DNA from: Streptomyces sp. NBC_01754
GTDB lineage: Bacteria > Actinomycetota > Actinomycetes > Streptomycetales > Streptomycetaceae
Direction: 5' to 3'
Assembly: GCF_035918015.1 (NCBI RefSeq)
Contig: NZ_CP109132.1
Location: 6,634,001-6,698,000, forward strand
DNA: 64,000 nucleotides
Below the pieces are notes generated by a model. That model was not told where the DNA came from, made no database searches, and saw only the letters and a list, made by a program, of their open reading frames with translations. This document shows positions 53,147 to 61,737 of the stretch, one piece after another; within the stretch, counting starts at the first letter, position 1, and every line of letters begins with the position of its first letter. The translations under genes were made by a program, and so were the position numbers.

Positions 53147-54265
53147 GTGACCGCACAGGCCGTTCGTACCGGAATCTGGTTCATCGGAGCACGTGGTTCC
53201 GTCGCCACCACCGCCACCGCGGGATGCGCCGCCGTCGCGGCGGGACTCCACCCGCCGACCGGCATGGTCACCGAGACCCCGTCCTTCGCCGACAGCGGGC
53301 TGCCACCGCTGACCTCGCTCGTCTTCGGCGGCCACGACACCCTCGACTGTCCGCTCCCCGAACGGGCCGAGGCCCTGGCGGCCGGCGGAGTCCTCCCGCA
53401 CGGGCTGCCGGCCGCCGTCACCGCCGATCTCACCGCCGCCGACGCGGAGATACGCCCAGGCGGGCCGTCGGCCGGAGACAGCCGCACCGACCACGAGCTG
53501 ATCACCGCGTTCGCCGCCGATCTCACCGGTTTCGCCCGGCGCCACGGCCTCGCCCGAACCGTCGTCGTCAACGTCGCCTCCACCGAGCCCACCCCCGGCG
53601 AGGACGCCACCCGGCTGCCCGTCAGCTCCCTCTACGCGGCGGCCGCACTCCGGGCCGGCTGCCCGTACGTCAACTTCACCCCTTCCACCGGCCTGCACAG
53701 TCCGCGTCTGGCGGCGGCCGCCGCGGCCGGCGGCCTGCCTCACGCCGGACGCGACGGCAAGACCGGCCAGACGCTGCTGCGTTCCGTGCTCGCCCCGATG
53801 TTCGTCCAGCGGGCCCTGCCGGTCCGCGCCTGGTCGGGGACGAACCTGCTGGGCGGCGGCGACGGAGCGGCCCTGGCCGACCCGGCCGCCGCGGCCGCGA
53901 AGAACGCGGGCAAGGAACGCGTACTGGCCGACACCCTCGGCTCGGCCCCCGAAGGCGAGGTGCACATCGACGACGTACCGGCGATGGGTGACTGGAAGAC
54001 GGCCTGGGACCACATCGCGTTCGACGGCTTCCTCGGCTCGCGGATGATCCTCCAGACCATCTGGCAGGGCTGTGACTCAGCCCTGGCGGCGCCGCTGGTC
54101 CTTGACCTAGCCCGGCTGCTGGCCCGCGCCCACGAGGCGGGCCTGAGCGGGCCCCGCCCCGAGCTCGGCTTCTACTTCAAGGAACCCGACGGCGGCCCGG
54201 CCGCGCTGGGCGAGCAGTACGCCGCCCTGCTGGACTTCGCCGGGCGGCTGCGGGCGGCCCGGTGA
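53147..54265 (+). CDS. Inositol-3-phosphate synthase-like sugar-phosphate cyclase
   Basis: 372 residues, GTG start with GGGAGG 6 bases upstream. N-terminal NAD-binding segment GIWFIGARGSVATTATAG; the catalytic-lysine region DGKTGQTLLRSVLAPMF; GTNLLGGGDGAALADP; and HIAFDGFLGSRMILQ. This is the myo-inositol-1-phosphate synthase family, which cyclises glucose 6-phosphate through NAD-linked oxidation, but the protein differs from the housekeeping enzyme and its product may differ. It opens a tightly coupled operon (GTGA overlap with the prenyltransferase). In classical ebo clusters the cyclase-type member is EboD; this gene occupies that functional slot. Confidence 0.82.
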   Translation: MTAQAVRTGIWFIGARGSVATTATAGCAAVAAGLHPPTGMVTETPSFADSGLPPLTSLVFGGHDTLDCPLPERAEALAAGGVLPHGLPAAVTADLTAADAEIRPGGPSAGDSRTDHELITAFAADLTGFARRHGLARTVVVNVASTEPTPGEDATRLPVSSLYAAAALRAGCPYVNFTPSTGLHSPRLAAAAAAGGLPHAGRDGKTGQTLLRSVLAPMFVQRALPVRAWSGTNLLGGGDGAALADPAAAAAKNAGKERVLADTLGSAPEGEVHIDDVPAMGDWKTAWDHIAFDGFLGSRMILQTIWQGCDSALAAPLVLDLARLLARAHEAGLSGPRPELGFYFKEPDGGPAALGEQYAALLDFAGRLRAAR

Positions 54266-55593
54266 GGCCGCCGAAGCCGCTCGCGGCGCTGACGGGCGCG
54301 GTGACCGCCGCTCCGGTCGGCGCCCGCGCCGCGCGCACGGCGGCGCCCTCGGTCCGCCTGTCCGGTGCGGGCGGGACTGCGCCCGCACCGGACAGGCCCC
54401 GCCCGCGGACCGACCTGCGGGCCTGGGCGGAACTGCTCCGGGTCTCGGCGCTGTTCACCGTCCCGGGCGACGCACTGGCCGGGGCCGCCGCCGCGGGCCG
54501 GAGCCCCGGCCGGGGCACGGCGCTCGCGGTCGGCGCCTCGCTGTGCCTCTACGAGGCCGGGATGGCCCTCAACGACTGGGCGGACCGCGACGAGGACGCC
54601 GTGGAACGCCCGCACCGCCCGATCCCCTCCGGCCGGATCGCCCCCGGAGCGGCACTGACCGCGGCGGGCGTCCTGACGGCGGCCGGACTGGTCCTCGCGT
54701 CCCGTGCGGGCCGCCCCGCCCTGGCGGTGGCCTCCGGGCTGGCGGCCACGGTCTGGGCGTACGACCTGCGCCTGAAACACACCCCGGCGGGGCCGGCCGC
54801 CATGGCGGCGGCCCGCAGCCTGGATCTGCTGCTGGGGGCGGTGGCGACGGGGGAGCGGCTGCCCGTCGGCCCGACCACCGCCGTCGGGCGAGGGGCCACT
54901 CCCTACGGCGGTCCCGCTTCCGGTTCTGCCTCCGGCCCGGCTCCCGCTTCCGGTTCTGGTTCCGTTCGGGAGTCCGACTCCTCACCCGGTTCTTCACCCG
55001 GTTCTGCCTCCGGCGGGTGCGGAGTCCCGGTCACCGGCGGCGTAGGGACTCGCACCTCCCGGGGGAGCGGCTCCGCCGTCCCCGCCGCGCTGTTGCTCGG
55101 CGCGCACACGTACGCCGTCACCACCGTCTCCCGCCACGAGGTGCGGGGCGGCTCCACCGCCGCACCGCTCCTGGCCTTCGCCACGACCACCGCGCTCGGG
55201 GCCGCCACCCTGTGCGGACGGCCGGAGCCGGACGGACCGCTCAGGGCCGGGCAAGCGGCCTTGGTCACGACAGCAGCGACCACGGCGGAGCCCCGGCCCG
55301 GTCGCGCCGCCGAACCCGCTCGGTCGCGCCTCCGCGCGCCCGCCTCCGCACGGGCTCTCGCGCTCGCCGCACTCACGGGTGCCTACCTCCGTACGGCCGC
55401 GCCTCCGCTCCTGCACGCCGCCCTCAACCCGTCCCCGCCGCTCACCCAGCGCGCCGTCGGCAGCGGCATCCGCGCCATGATCCCGCTCCAGGCGGCGCTG
55501 GCGGCCCGGTGCGGGGCGCCCCTGACCGGGCTCGCCGTCATGGGGCTCGCCCCTCTCGCCCGCACCCTCGCACGGAAGGTGAGCCCGACATGA
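54262..55593 (+). CDS. eboC: UbiA-type prenyltransferase (EboC/SCO3242-like) with low-complexity insert
   Basis: 443 residues. The UbiA aspartate-rich motif is ALNDWADRDEDAVERPHRPIPSGRI; WAYDLRLKHTPAGPAAMAAARSLDLLLGA supplies the second conserved region. About eight membrane helices. Members join prenyl groups to polar acceptors. Family proteins are about 300-370 residues. Here about 70 residues (205-275) are a Gly/Ser/Ala/Pro-rich repeat (GSASGPAPASGSGS...) in a loop, encoded by degenerate CTTCCGGTTCTGCC-like DNA repeats. It overlaps both neighbours by 4 bp. Confidence 0.82.
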   Translation: MRPPKPLAALTGAVTAAPVGARAARTAAPSVRLSGAGGTAPAPDRPRPRTDLRAWAELLRVSALFTVPGDALAGAAAAGRSPGRGTALAVGASLCLYEAGMALNDWADRDEDAVERPHRPIPSGRIAPGAALTAAGVLTAAGLVLASRAGRPALAVASGLAATVWAYDLRLKHTPAGPAAMAAARSLDLLLGAVATGERLPVGPTTAVGRGATPYGGPASGSASGPAPASGSGSVRESDSSPGSSPGSASGGCGVPVTGGVGTRTSRGSGSAVPAALLLGAHTYAVTTVSRHEVRGGSTAAPLLAFATTTALGAATLCGRPEPDGPLRAGQAALVTTAATTAEPRPGRAAEPARSRLRAPASARALALAALTGAYLRTAAPPLLHAALNPSPPLTQRAVGSGIRAMIPLQAALAARCGAPLTGLAVMGLAPLARTLARKVSPT

Positions 55594-56564
55594 CCCTCCG
55601 GATCGGCTACGGCACCAACGGCCTGACCGACCTCCGTCTCGACGACGCCCTCGGGCTCCTCGCCGAACTCGGCTACGACGGCGTGGGCCTGACGCTCGAC
55701 CACATGCACCTGGACCCGCTCGCCCCCGATCTCGCGGCCCGCACCCGGCATGTGGCCCGTCGGCTCGGCGCGCTGGGCCTCGGCGTCACCGTGGAGACGG
55801 GCGCCCGCTACGTCCTCGACCCGCGCCGTAAGCACGGTCCCTCCCTGCTCGACCCGGACCCCGGCGCCCGCGCGGCCCGCACCGCCCTGCTCGTCCGTGC
55901 CGTCGACATCGCCGCCGACCTGGGCGCGCACGCCGTGCACTGCTTCAGCGGCATCGCCCCACCCGGCACCGGGCCCGGACCCGGCACCGAAACCGGAGCC
56001 CGAACCGGAACAGACACAGAAACCCGACCGGGCACGAACGCGGGCACAGGCACCCGCAAGGACACCGACACCGACACCGCTACCGCCTGGCACCGGCTGA
56101 CCGACGCACTCACCCCCGTCCTGGACGCCGCCGCCCGCGCCGGGATCCCCCTCGCCATCGAACCGGAACCCGGCCATCTCCTCGCCACACTCGCCGACTT
56201 CCACCACCTGCGCGCTCTCCTCGGCGACCCCGACGCCCTCGGCCTCACCCTCGACATCGGCCACTGCCAGTGCCTGGAGCCCGCCTCACCCGCCGCCTGT
56301 GTCAGGGACGCCGCGCCATGGCTGCGCCACGTCCAGATCGAGGACATGCGGCGCGGTGTCCACGAACACCTCCCCTTCGGCGACGGAGAGATCGACTTCC
56401 CACCCGTCCTCGAAGCCCTTGCCGCCACCGGCTACGACGGCCTCACCGTCGTCGAGCTGCCCCGCCACTCCCACGCGGGTCCCGACCTCGCCCGTAGCTC
56501 GCTCGGCTTCCTGCGCGCGGCGGCGGCGCGTACGGCTCGGAACGAGGTGGCCACCCCGTGCTGA
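55590..56564 (+). CDS. Sugar phosphate isomerase/epimerase (TIM barrel) with Thr-rich insert
   Basis: 324 residues of the xylose-isomerase-like fold: IGYGTNGLTDLRLDDALGLL, ETGARYVLDPRRKHGPSLL, LAIEPEPGHLLAT, LTLDIGHCQCLEP, HVQIEDMRRGVHEHLPFGDGEIDF. Metal ligands Glu, Asp, His and Glu are in these segments. A Gly/Thr/Glu-rich stretch of about 40 residues after HCFSGIAPP looks like a recent repeat expansion in a surface loop. It overlaps UbiA (ATGA) and EboA (7 bp). Confidence 0.85.
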   Translation: MTLRIGYGTNGLTDLRLDDALGLLAELGYDGVGLTLDHMHLDPLAPDLAARTRHVARRLGALGLGVTVETGARYVLDPRRKHGPSLLDPDPGARAARTALLVRAVDIAADLGAHAVHCFSGIAPPGTGPGPGTETGARTGTDTETRPGTNAGTGTRKDTDTDTATAWHRLTDALTPVLDAAARAGIPLAIEPEPGHLLATLADFHHLRALLGDPDALGLTLDIGHCQCLEPASPAACVRDAAPWLRHVQIEDMRRGVHEHLPFGDGEIDFPPVLEALAATGYDGLTVVELPRHSHAGPDLARSSLGFLRAAAARTARNEVATPC

Positions 56565-57184
56565 CCGGCCGTGAGGAACTCGACGACCGGCTCCCCGGTG
56601 CGGCGCGGGCCTGGCTCGACGAGGCGCTCGCCGACGCCGCGCACGCCGCCGGCCACCCCGAGGACGGCACCGGCCACCCGCCCTGGGAACTGCGGTTCGC
56701 CTCCGCCGGACGCCACTGCGGGCCGGAACACACCGACTCCGTACGCGCCCTGCTCCTCGTCGCGGCCCGGGCGGCGCCGTCCGTCGTGTCCCGGCTCTAC
56801 GCGCAGGGCACCGCGGCCGAACGCCGAGCCGTCCTGCTCGCCCTGCACCGGCTCGACCTCGGGTCGGCCGCCCTCCCACTCGTGGAGGACGCCCTGCGCA
56901 CCAACGACACCCGGCTCGTGGCCGCAGCCGTCGGCCCGTACGCCGCCACCCACCTCGACGCCCACGGCTGGCGGCACGCCGTACTGAAGTGCCTCTTCAC
57001 CGAGGTGTCCGTCGAAGCCGTCGCCGGACTCACCGACCGCGCCCGGGGCGATACCGAACTCGGCCGCATGCTCGAGGACTTCGCCGCCGAACGTACCGCC
57101 GCCGGCCGCCCCGTCCCGGCCGACCTGCGCACCGTCCTCGCCCTCACGGCCACCCCGGCCCCCGCCCCCACGGAGGAGTCCTGA
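56558..57184 (+). CDS. eboA: EboA-domain protein
   Basis: 208 residues, GTG start overlapping the upstream gene by 7 bp. All-helical, with WLDEALADAAHAAG, LLLVAARAAPSVVSRLY, AERRAVLLALHRLDLG, TNDTRLVAAAVGPYAATHLDAHGWRHAVLKCLFTEVSV. This HEAT-like pattern and the HxWRHAVLKCxFxEV segment are characteristic of EboA, the marker of ebo clusters. Its biochemical role is unknown. The stop overlaps the next start (TGATG). Confidence 0.85.
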   Translation: MLTGREELDDRLPGAARAWLDEALADAAHAAGHPEDGTGHPPWELRFASAGRHCGPEHTDSVRALLLVAARAAPSVVSRLYAQGTAAERRAVLLALHRLDLGSAALPLVEDALRTNDTRLVAAAVGPYAATHLDAHGWRHAVLKCLFTEVSVEAVAGLTDRARGDTELGRMLEDFAAERTAAGRPVPADLRTVLALTATPAPAPTEES

Positions 57185-58032
57185 TGCGCATCTTCGACCC
57201 CCACATCCACATGACCTCCCGCACCACGGACGACTACCGGGCGATGTACGACGCCGGGGTCCGCGCCCTCGTCGAACCCTCCTTCTGGCTCGGCCAGCCC
57301 CGCACCTCACCCGCCAGTTTCTTCGACTACTTCGACGCCCTCCTCGGCTGGGAGCCCTTCCGCGCCTCCCAGTACGGCATCGCCCACCACTGCACGCTCG
57401 CCCTCAACCCCAAGGAGGCGAACGACCCCCGCTGCACCCCCGTCCTCGACGAGCTGCCCCGGTATCTCGTGAAGGACTCCGTCGTCGCCGTCGGCGAGAT
57501 CGGCTACGACTCCATGACCCCCGCCGAGGACACCGCCCTGGCCGCCCAGCTCCAGCTCGCCGCCGACCACGGGCTGCCCGCCCTGGTCCACACCCCGCAC
57601 CGCGACAAGCTCGCCGGCCTGCGCCGCACCATCGACGTCGTCCGCGAGTCCCACCTCGCCCCGGAACGCGTCCTGCTCGACCACCTCAACGAGACGACCG
57701 TGCGGGACGCCCTCGACAGCGGCTGCTGGGCCGGCTTCTCCATCTACCCGGACACCAAGATGGACGAGGACCGCATGGTCACGGTCCTGCGGAAGCACGG
57801 CACCGACCGCGTCCTCGTCAACTCCGCCGCGGACTGGGGCAGGAGCGACCCGCTGAAGACCCGCAAGGTCGCCGACGCCATGCTGAAGGCGGGCTTTGAC
57901 GAGGACGACGTCGATCAGGTGTTCTGGCGTAACCCCGTCGACTTCTACGGACAGAGCGGCCGCCTGCAACTCGACCTCGCCGACCCCGGCCCCCATCACG
58001 AGGGCAACTCCATCCTCCGCGGCGGGGAGTGA
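57184..58032 (+). CDS. eboB: TatD-family metal-dependent hydrolase (EboB)
   Basis: 282-residue amidohydrolase barrel with the metal motif FDPHIHMTSRT, the glutamate in VAVGEIGYDS, histidines in LPALVHTPHRDK and LLDHLNE, and the aspartate in NSAADWGRSD. The ligand set is complete. In ebo operons a TatD/EboB hydrolase always accompanies EboA. The substrate is unknown. Confidence 0.87.
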   Translation: MRIFDPHIHMTSRTTDDYRAMYDAGVRALVEPSFWLGQPRTSPASFFDYFDALLGWEPFRASQYGIAHHCTLALNPKEANDPRCTPVLDELPRYLVKDSVVAVGEIGYDSMTPAEDTALAAQLQLAADHGLPALVHTPHRDKLAGLRRTIDVVRESHLAPERVLLDHLNETTVRDALDSGCWAGFSIYPDTKMDEDRMVTVLRKHGTDRVLVNSAADWGRSDPLKTRKVADAMLKAGFDEDDVDQVFWRNPVDFYGQSGRLQLDLADPGPHHEGNSILRGGE

Positions 58033-58035
58033 GCG

Positions 58036-59211
58036 ATGCGCTTCCGCCACCCCGACGGCACCACCGTCCACCTGGCGTACTGCACCAACGTGCACCCCGC
58101 CGAAACCCTCGACGGCGTCCGCGCCCAACTGCGCGACCACTGCGAGCCCGTACGCAGACGGCTCGGCCGGGACCGCCTCGGCATCGGCCTCTGGCTCGCC
58201 AAGGAGGCCGCCCGGACCCTGGTCGACGACCCCTCCGCCCTCCGCGCCCTCAGGGCCGAACTCGACCACCGGGGCCTGGAAGTCGTCACCCTCAACGGCT
58301 TCCCGTACGAAGGCTTCGGCGCCGAGGAGGTCAAGTACCGGGTCTACCAGCCGGACTGGACCGACCCCGAGCGGCTCGCCCACACCACCGACCTGGCCCG
58401 GCTGCTGGCCGCCCTCCTCCCGGACGACATCACCGAAGGCAGCGTCTCCACCCTGCCGATCGCCTGGCGCACCCCGTACGCCTCCGACCCCACCGCGGCC
58501 GAAACCGCGCTCAAGGCCCTCAGCACGCTCGCCCAACGTCTGGACGCCCTCGCCGAACTGACCGGCAAATCCGTCACGATCGGCCTCGAACCCGAACCGG
58601 GCTGCACCGTCGAGACCACCGCCGACGCCATCGCCCCGCTCATCGCCGTGGGCCACGACCGCATCGGCGTCTGCGTCGACACATGCCACCTCGCCACCTC
58701 CTTCGAGGACCCGGACACCGCACTCGACACCCTGCACACCGCAGGCGTCACCGTGGCCAAGGCCCAGCTCTCCGCGGCCCTGCACGCCGAAGACCCCCGT
58801 CTGCCGGCTGTACGCGAAGCCCTGTCCGCCTTCGCCGAACCCCGCTTCCTGCACCAGACCCGCACCCTCACCGCCGCCGGACTGCGCGGGACCGACGACC
58901 TCGACGAGGCCCTGGCCGGTGGGTCGCTGCCCGACGGCACCCCCTGGCGCTCCCACTTCCACGTCCCCCTGCACGCCCCTCCCGCGCCGCCGCTCACCTC
59001 CACGCTCCCCGTACTCGAAAGCGCCCTGGCCCGGCTGGTCGGCGGGCCCGTACCACTCACCCGGCACCTGGAAGTCGAGACGTACACCTGGCAGGCGCTC
59101 CCGGCCGAGCTGCGGCCCCGCACCCGGGCCCAGCTCGCCGACGGCATCGCCGCCGAACTCACCCTCGGCCGCGACCTCCTGACCGGCCTCGGACTCAAGG
59201 AGCTGCCATGA
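58036..59211 (+). CDS. eboE: Metabolite traffic protein EboE (TIM barrel)
   Basis: 391 residues, 3-bp gap after EboB. The opening HLAYCTNVHPAETLDGVRAQL and GIGLWLAKEAARTL, then ITEGSVSTLPIAWR, VTIGLEPEPGCTVETT and IGVCVDTCHLATSFEDP are the EboE signature; the C-terminal SHFHVPLHA is also typical. The fold is that of sugar isomerases. It overlaps the phosphodiesterase by ATGA. Confidence 0.88.
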   Translation: MRFRHPDGTTVHLAYCTNVHPAETLDGVRAQLRDHCEPVRRRLGRDRLGIGLWLAKEAARTLVDDPSALRALRAELDHRGLEVVTLNGFPYEGFGAEEVKYRVYQPDWTDPERLAHTTDLARLLAALLPDDITEGSVSTLPIAWRTPYASDPTAAETALKALSTLAQRLDALAELTGKSVTIGLEPEPGCTVETTADAIAPLIAVGHDRIGVCVDTCHLATSFEDPDTALDTLHTAGVTVAKAQLSAALHAEDPRLPAVREALSAFAEPRFLHQTRTLTAAGLRGTDDLDEALAGGSLPDGTPWRSHFHVPLHAPPAPPLTSTLPVLESALARLVGGPVPLTRHLEVETYTWQALPAELRPRTRAQLADGIAAELTLGRDLLTGLGLKELP

Positions 59212-60614
59212 CCACCCCCACGACCGGACCACGGCCCACCCCCCTCCTCGTCCTGGACGTGGTCGGCCTCACCCCCCAGCTCCTGGCCCACATGCCGAAC
59301 CTGCGGGCTATGGCCGGAGCCGGATCCCAGGCCCCGCTCTCCACCGTGCTGCCCGCCGTCACCTGCGCCGCCCAGTCCACCTTCCTCACCGGCACCACCC
59401 CCGCCGAACACGGCATCGTCGCCAACGGCTGGTACTTCCGCGAGCTCGGCGACGTCCTCCTGTGGCGCCAGCACAGCGGGCTCGTCCAGGGGGACCGGCT
59501 CTGGGACGCCGCCCGCCGCGCCCGTCCCGGCTACACCGTCGCCAACATCTGCTGGTGGTACGCGATGGGCGCCGACACCGACTGGACCGTGACCCCCCGA
59601 CCCGTCTACTACGCCGACGGCCGCAAGGAACCCGACTGCTACACCCGGCCCCCCGACCTGCACGACGAACTCACCGAAAAGCTCGGCACCTTCCCTCTCT
59701 TCCACTTCTGGGGCCCCGGCGCCGACCTCGTCTCCTCGCAGTGGATCATCGACGCGACCCGGCACCTCCTCGCCACCCGCACCCCCGACCTCGCCCTGTG
59801 CTACCTCCCGCACCTCGACTACGACCTCCAGCGCTACGGCCCGGACGATCCCCGCTCCCACCGCGCGGCCGCCGACCTGGACCGCGCGACGGCCCCCCTG
59901 ATCGCCGACGCGCGCGCCGAGGGCCGCACCGTCGTGGCCCTCTCCGAATACGGGATCACCCGAGTGGACCGGCCCGTCGACATCAACCGTGTCCTGCGCC
60001 GCGCGGGCCTGCTGGAGGTCCACACCCAGGACGGCATGGAGTACCTGGACCCGATGGCCTCCCGGGCCTTCGCCGTCGCCGACCACCAGATCGCCCATGT
60101 CTACGTACGCCGCCCCGAGGACCTCGACGCGACCAGGGACGCCCTCGCGGATCTGCCCGGCATCGGCCGGCTCCTGGACGACGAGGGCAAGAAGGCCCAC
60201 CACCTGGACCATCCCCGCTCCGGCGAACTGGTCGCCCTCGCCGAGAAGGACGCCTGGTTCACGTACTACTACTGGCTCGACGACGACCGCGCCCCCGACT
60301 TCGCGCAGCTCGTCGAGATCCACCGCAAACCCGGCTACGACCCCGTCGAGCTCTTCATGGACCCTCAGGACCCCTACGTCCGGGTCAGGGCCGCCACCGC
60401 CGTAGCCCGCAAGAAGCTCGGCATGCGCTACCGGATGGCGGTCGTCCCGCTGGACCCCTCACCTGTTCGCGGCAGCCACGGCCGCCTCCCCGCGAGCGAC
60501 GACGAAGGTCCGCTCATCCTCTGCTCCACCCCCGAAGTGTTCGACGCGTACGACGGCCGAGTCCAGGCCACCGAAGTGAAGTCCCTGCTGCTCCAGCTCG
60601 CCGGACTGCACTGA
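59208..60614 (+). CDS. eboF: Alkaline-phosphatase-superfamily phosphodiesterase (EboF-like)
   Basis: 468 residues of the type I phosphodiesterase/nucleotide pyrophosphatase family. Metal sites: LLVLDVVGLTPQLL, the nucleophile in TCAAQSTFLTGTTPAEHGIVANGWYF, LCYLPHLDYDLQRYGPDDPRSH, the late histidine in VADHQIAHVYV. No signal peptide, so it should act in the cytoplasm, perhaps on a phosphorylated pathway intermediate. Last gene of the coupled ebo-like operon. Confidence 0.85.
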   Translation: MTTPTTGPRPTPLLVLDVVGLTPQLLAHMPNLRAMAGAGSQAPLSTVLPAVTCAAQSTFLTGTTPAEHGIVANGWYFRELGDVLLWRQHSGLVQGDRLWDAARRARPGYTVANICWWYAMGADTDWTVTPRPVYYADGRKEPDCYTRPPDLHDELTEKLGTFPLFHFWGPGADLVSSQWIIDATRHLLATRTPDLALCYLPHLDYDLQRYGPDDPRSHRAAADLDRATAPLIADARAEGRTVVALSEYGITRVDRPVDINRVLRRAGLLEVHTQDGMEYLDPMASRAFAVADHQIAHVYVRRPEDLDATRDALADLPGIGRLLDDEGKKAHHLDHPRSGELVALAEKDAWFTYYYWLDDDRAPDFAQLVEIHRKPGYDPVELFMDPQDPYVRVRAATAVARKKLGMRYRMAVVPLDPSPVRGSHGRLPASDDEGPLILCSTPEVFDAYDGRVQATEVKSLLLQLAGLH

Positions 60615-60654
60615 CAACCCCTCCGCCCCCGCCCACCCCAGGAGACACCTCACC

Positions 60655-61737
60655 ATGAGCCGCTTCCCGAAGGACGCCGAACTCGCGCACAGGCTGAGCC
60701 GCCGCACCATCCTGGGCGTCGCCGCCGGAGCCACCGCCGCCGGCCTCCTCAGCGCCTCGTCCGCCCAGGCCACCCCCCACGGCAACCCGCAGGGCAAGGG
60801 CCACGACCACGGCAAGGGCCACGACCACGGGCACGGCAAGGGCCGCGCAATCCTGCCGCCCGGACGCCTCGGCATCCAGCTCTACAGCCTCCGCGACAAG
60901 GTCTCCACGCTCGGTTTCGCCCCCGTCTTCGCCGAACTGGAGAAGTACGGCTACGACGAGATCGAGTTCGCCGGCTACACCCAGGGATCGGCCGGGGACA
61001 TCACCCTCGCCCAGCTCAAGCGGCTGGCCGGGAACCACGGCCTGAACCCCATCGGCAGCCACGTCAACTACTACGACGACAACAACCCCGGCGCCTACTC
61101 CTTCGCCCAGAACCTCACCCGGGTCCTGGACGACGCCGAGGCCCTGGGCCTGAAGCACATCGGCACCGCCTCCGGCCCGTTCCGCTACGGCTCCACCGTG
61201 GACGGCTGGAAGCGAGCGGCCGAGGACTTCAACACCTACGGCGCCGCCGCCCGCAAGCGCGGTATGAAGTTCTACCAGCACAACCACGCGGAGGAGTTCT
61301 CCTTCGCCACCGACGACCCCGAGGTCCGCCTCTACGACGTCCTGCTCGCCGAGACGGACCCCGACCTGGTCTACCTGGAGATGGACATCTACTGGGCCCT
61401 GGCCGGCCGGTTCCGCTTCGGCAGGCGGGCCGACGGCACCCCGGCCCCCTTCAACCCGATCGACTACGTACTCGAGCAGCCGGACCGCTACCCGCTCTTC
61501 CACGTCAAGGACGGCATTCGAGACGACAGCGCCACCGACGGCTACCGCATGTCGGACGTCGGTGACGGGGACATCGACTACAAGAACTTCGTGAGCCGCG
61601 TCACGGCCCGAACGGAGCGGGGCCGCACCTACCACCACTGGCAGACGGAGCACGACAACCCGGTCGACTCCCTCGCCTTCGCCCGCAAGTCCGCCGCGCA
61701 CCTGCACAGCCTCCGCGAGAGCCGCTGCGGCGACTGA
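60655..61737 (+). CDS. Tat-exported sugar isomerase-like TIM barrel with His-rich linker
   Basis: 360 residues. The N-terminus RLSRRTILGVAAGATAAGLLSASSAQA is a twin-arginine signal, so the protein is exported folded, probably with its metal. A linker HDHGKGHDHGHGKG follows. The barrel shows LGIQLYSLRDKV, YGYDEIEFAGYTQG, YQHNHAEEF, YLEMDIYWAL, FHVKDGIRDD and YHHWQTEHDNP, with the metal-binding Glu/Asp/His set. GGAG precedes the ATG; the 40-bp gap suggests it belongs to the ebo-like operon. It could epimerise or cleave a keto-sugar outside the cell. Confidence 0.88.
   Translation: MSRFPKDAELAHRLSRRTILGVAAGATAAGLLSASSAQATPHGNPQGKGHDHGKGHDHGHGKGRAILPPGRLGIQLYSLRDKVSTLGFAPVFAELEKYGYDEIEFAGYTQGSAGDITLAQLKRLAGNHGLNPIGSHVNYYDDNNPGAYSFAQNLTRVLDDAEALGLKHIGTASGPFRYGSTVDGWKRAAEDFNTYGAAARKRGMKFYQHNHAEEFSFATDDPEVRLYDVLLAETDPDLVYLEMDIYWALAGRFRFGRRADGTPAPFNPIDYVLEQPDRYPLFHVKDGIRDDSATDGYRMSDVGDGDIDYKNFVSRVTARTERGRTYHHWQTEHDNPVDSLAFARKSAAHLHSLRESRCGD

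Noticed and set aside
50619..53156. 845-codon open frame antisense to the secreted dehydrogenase
   Set aside because: Val/Gly-rich shadow without any conserved motif; the sense strand has five recognisable domains.
57307..60323. Two long antisense frames over eboB-eboF
   Set aside because: Shadows of well-supported ebo genes; no ribosome sites or domains.
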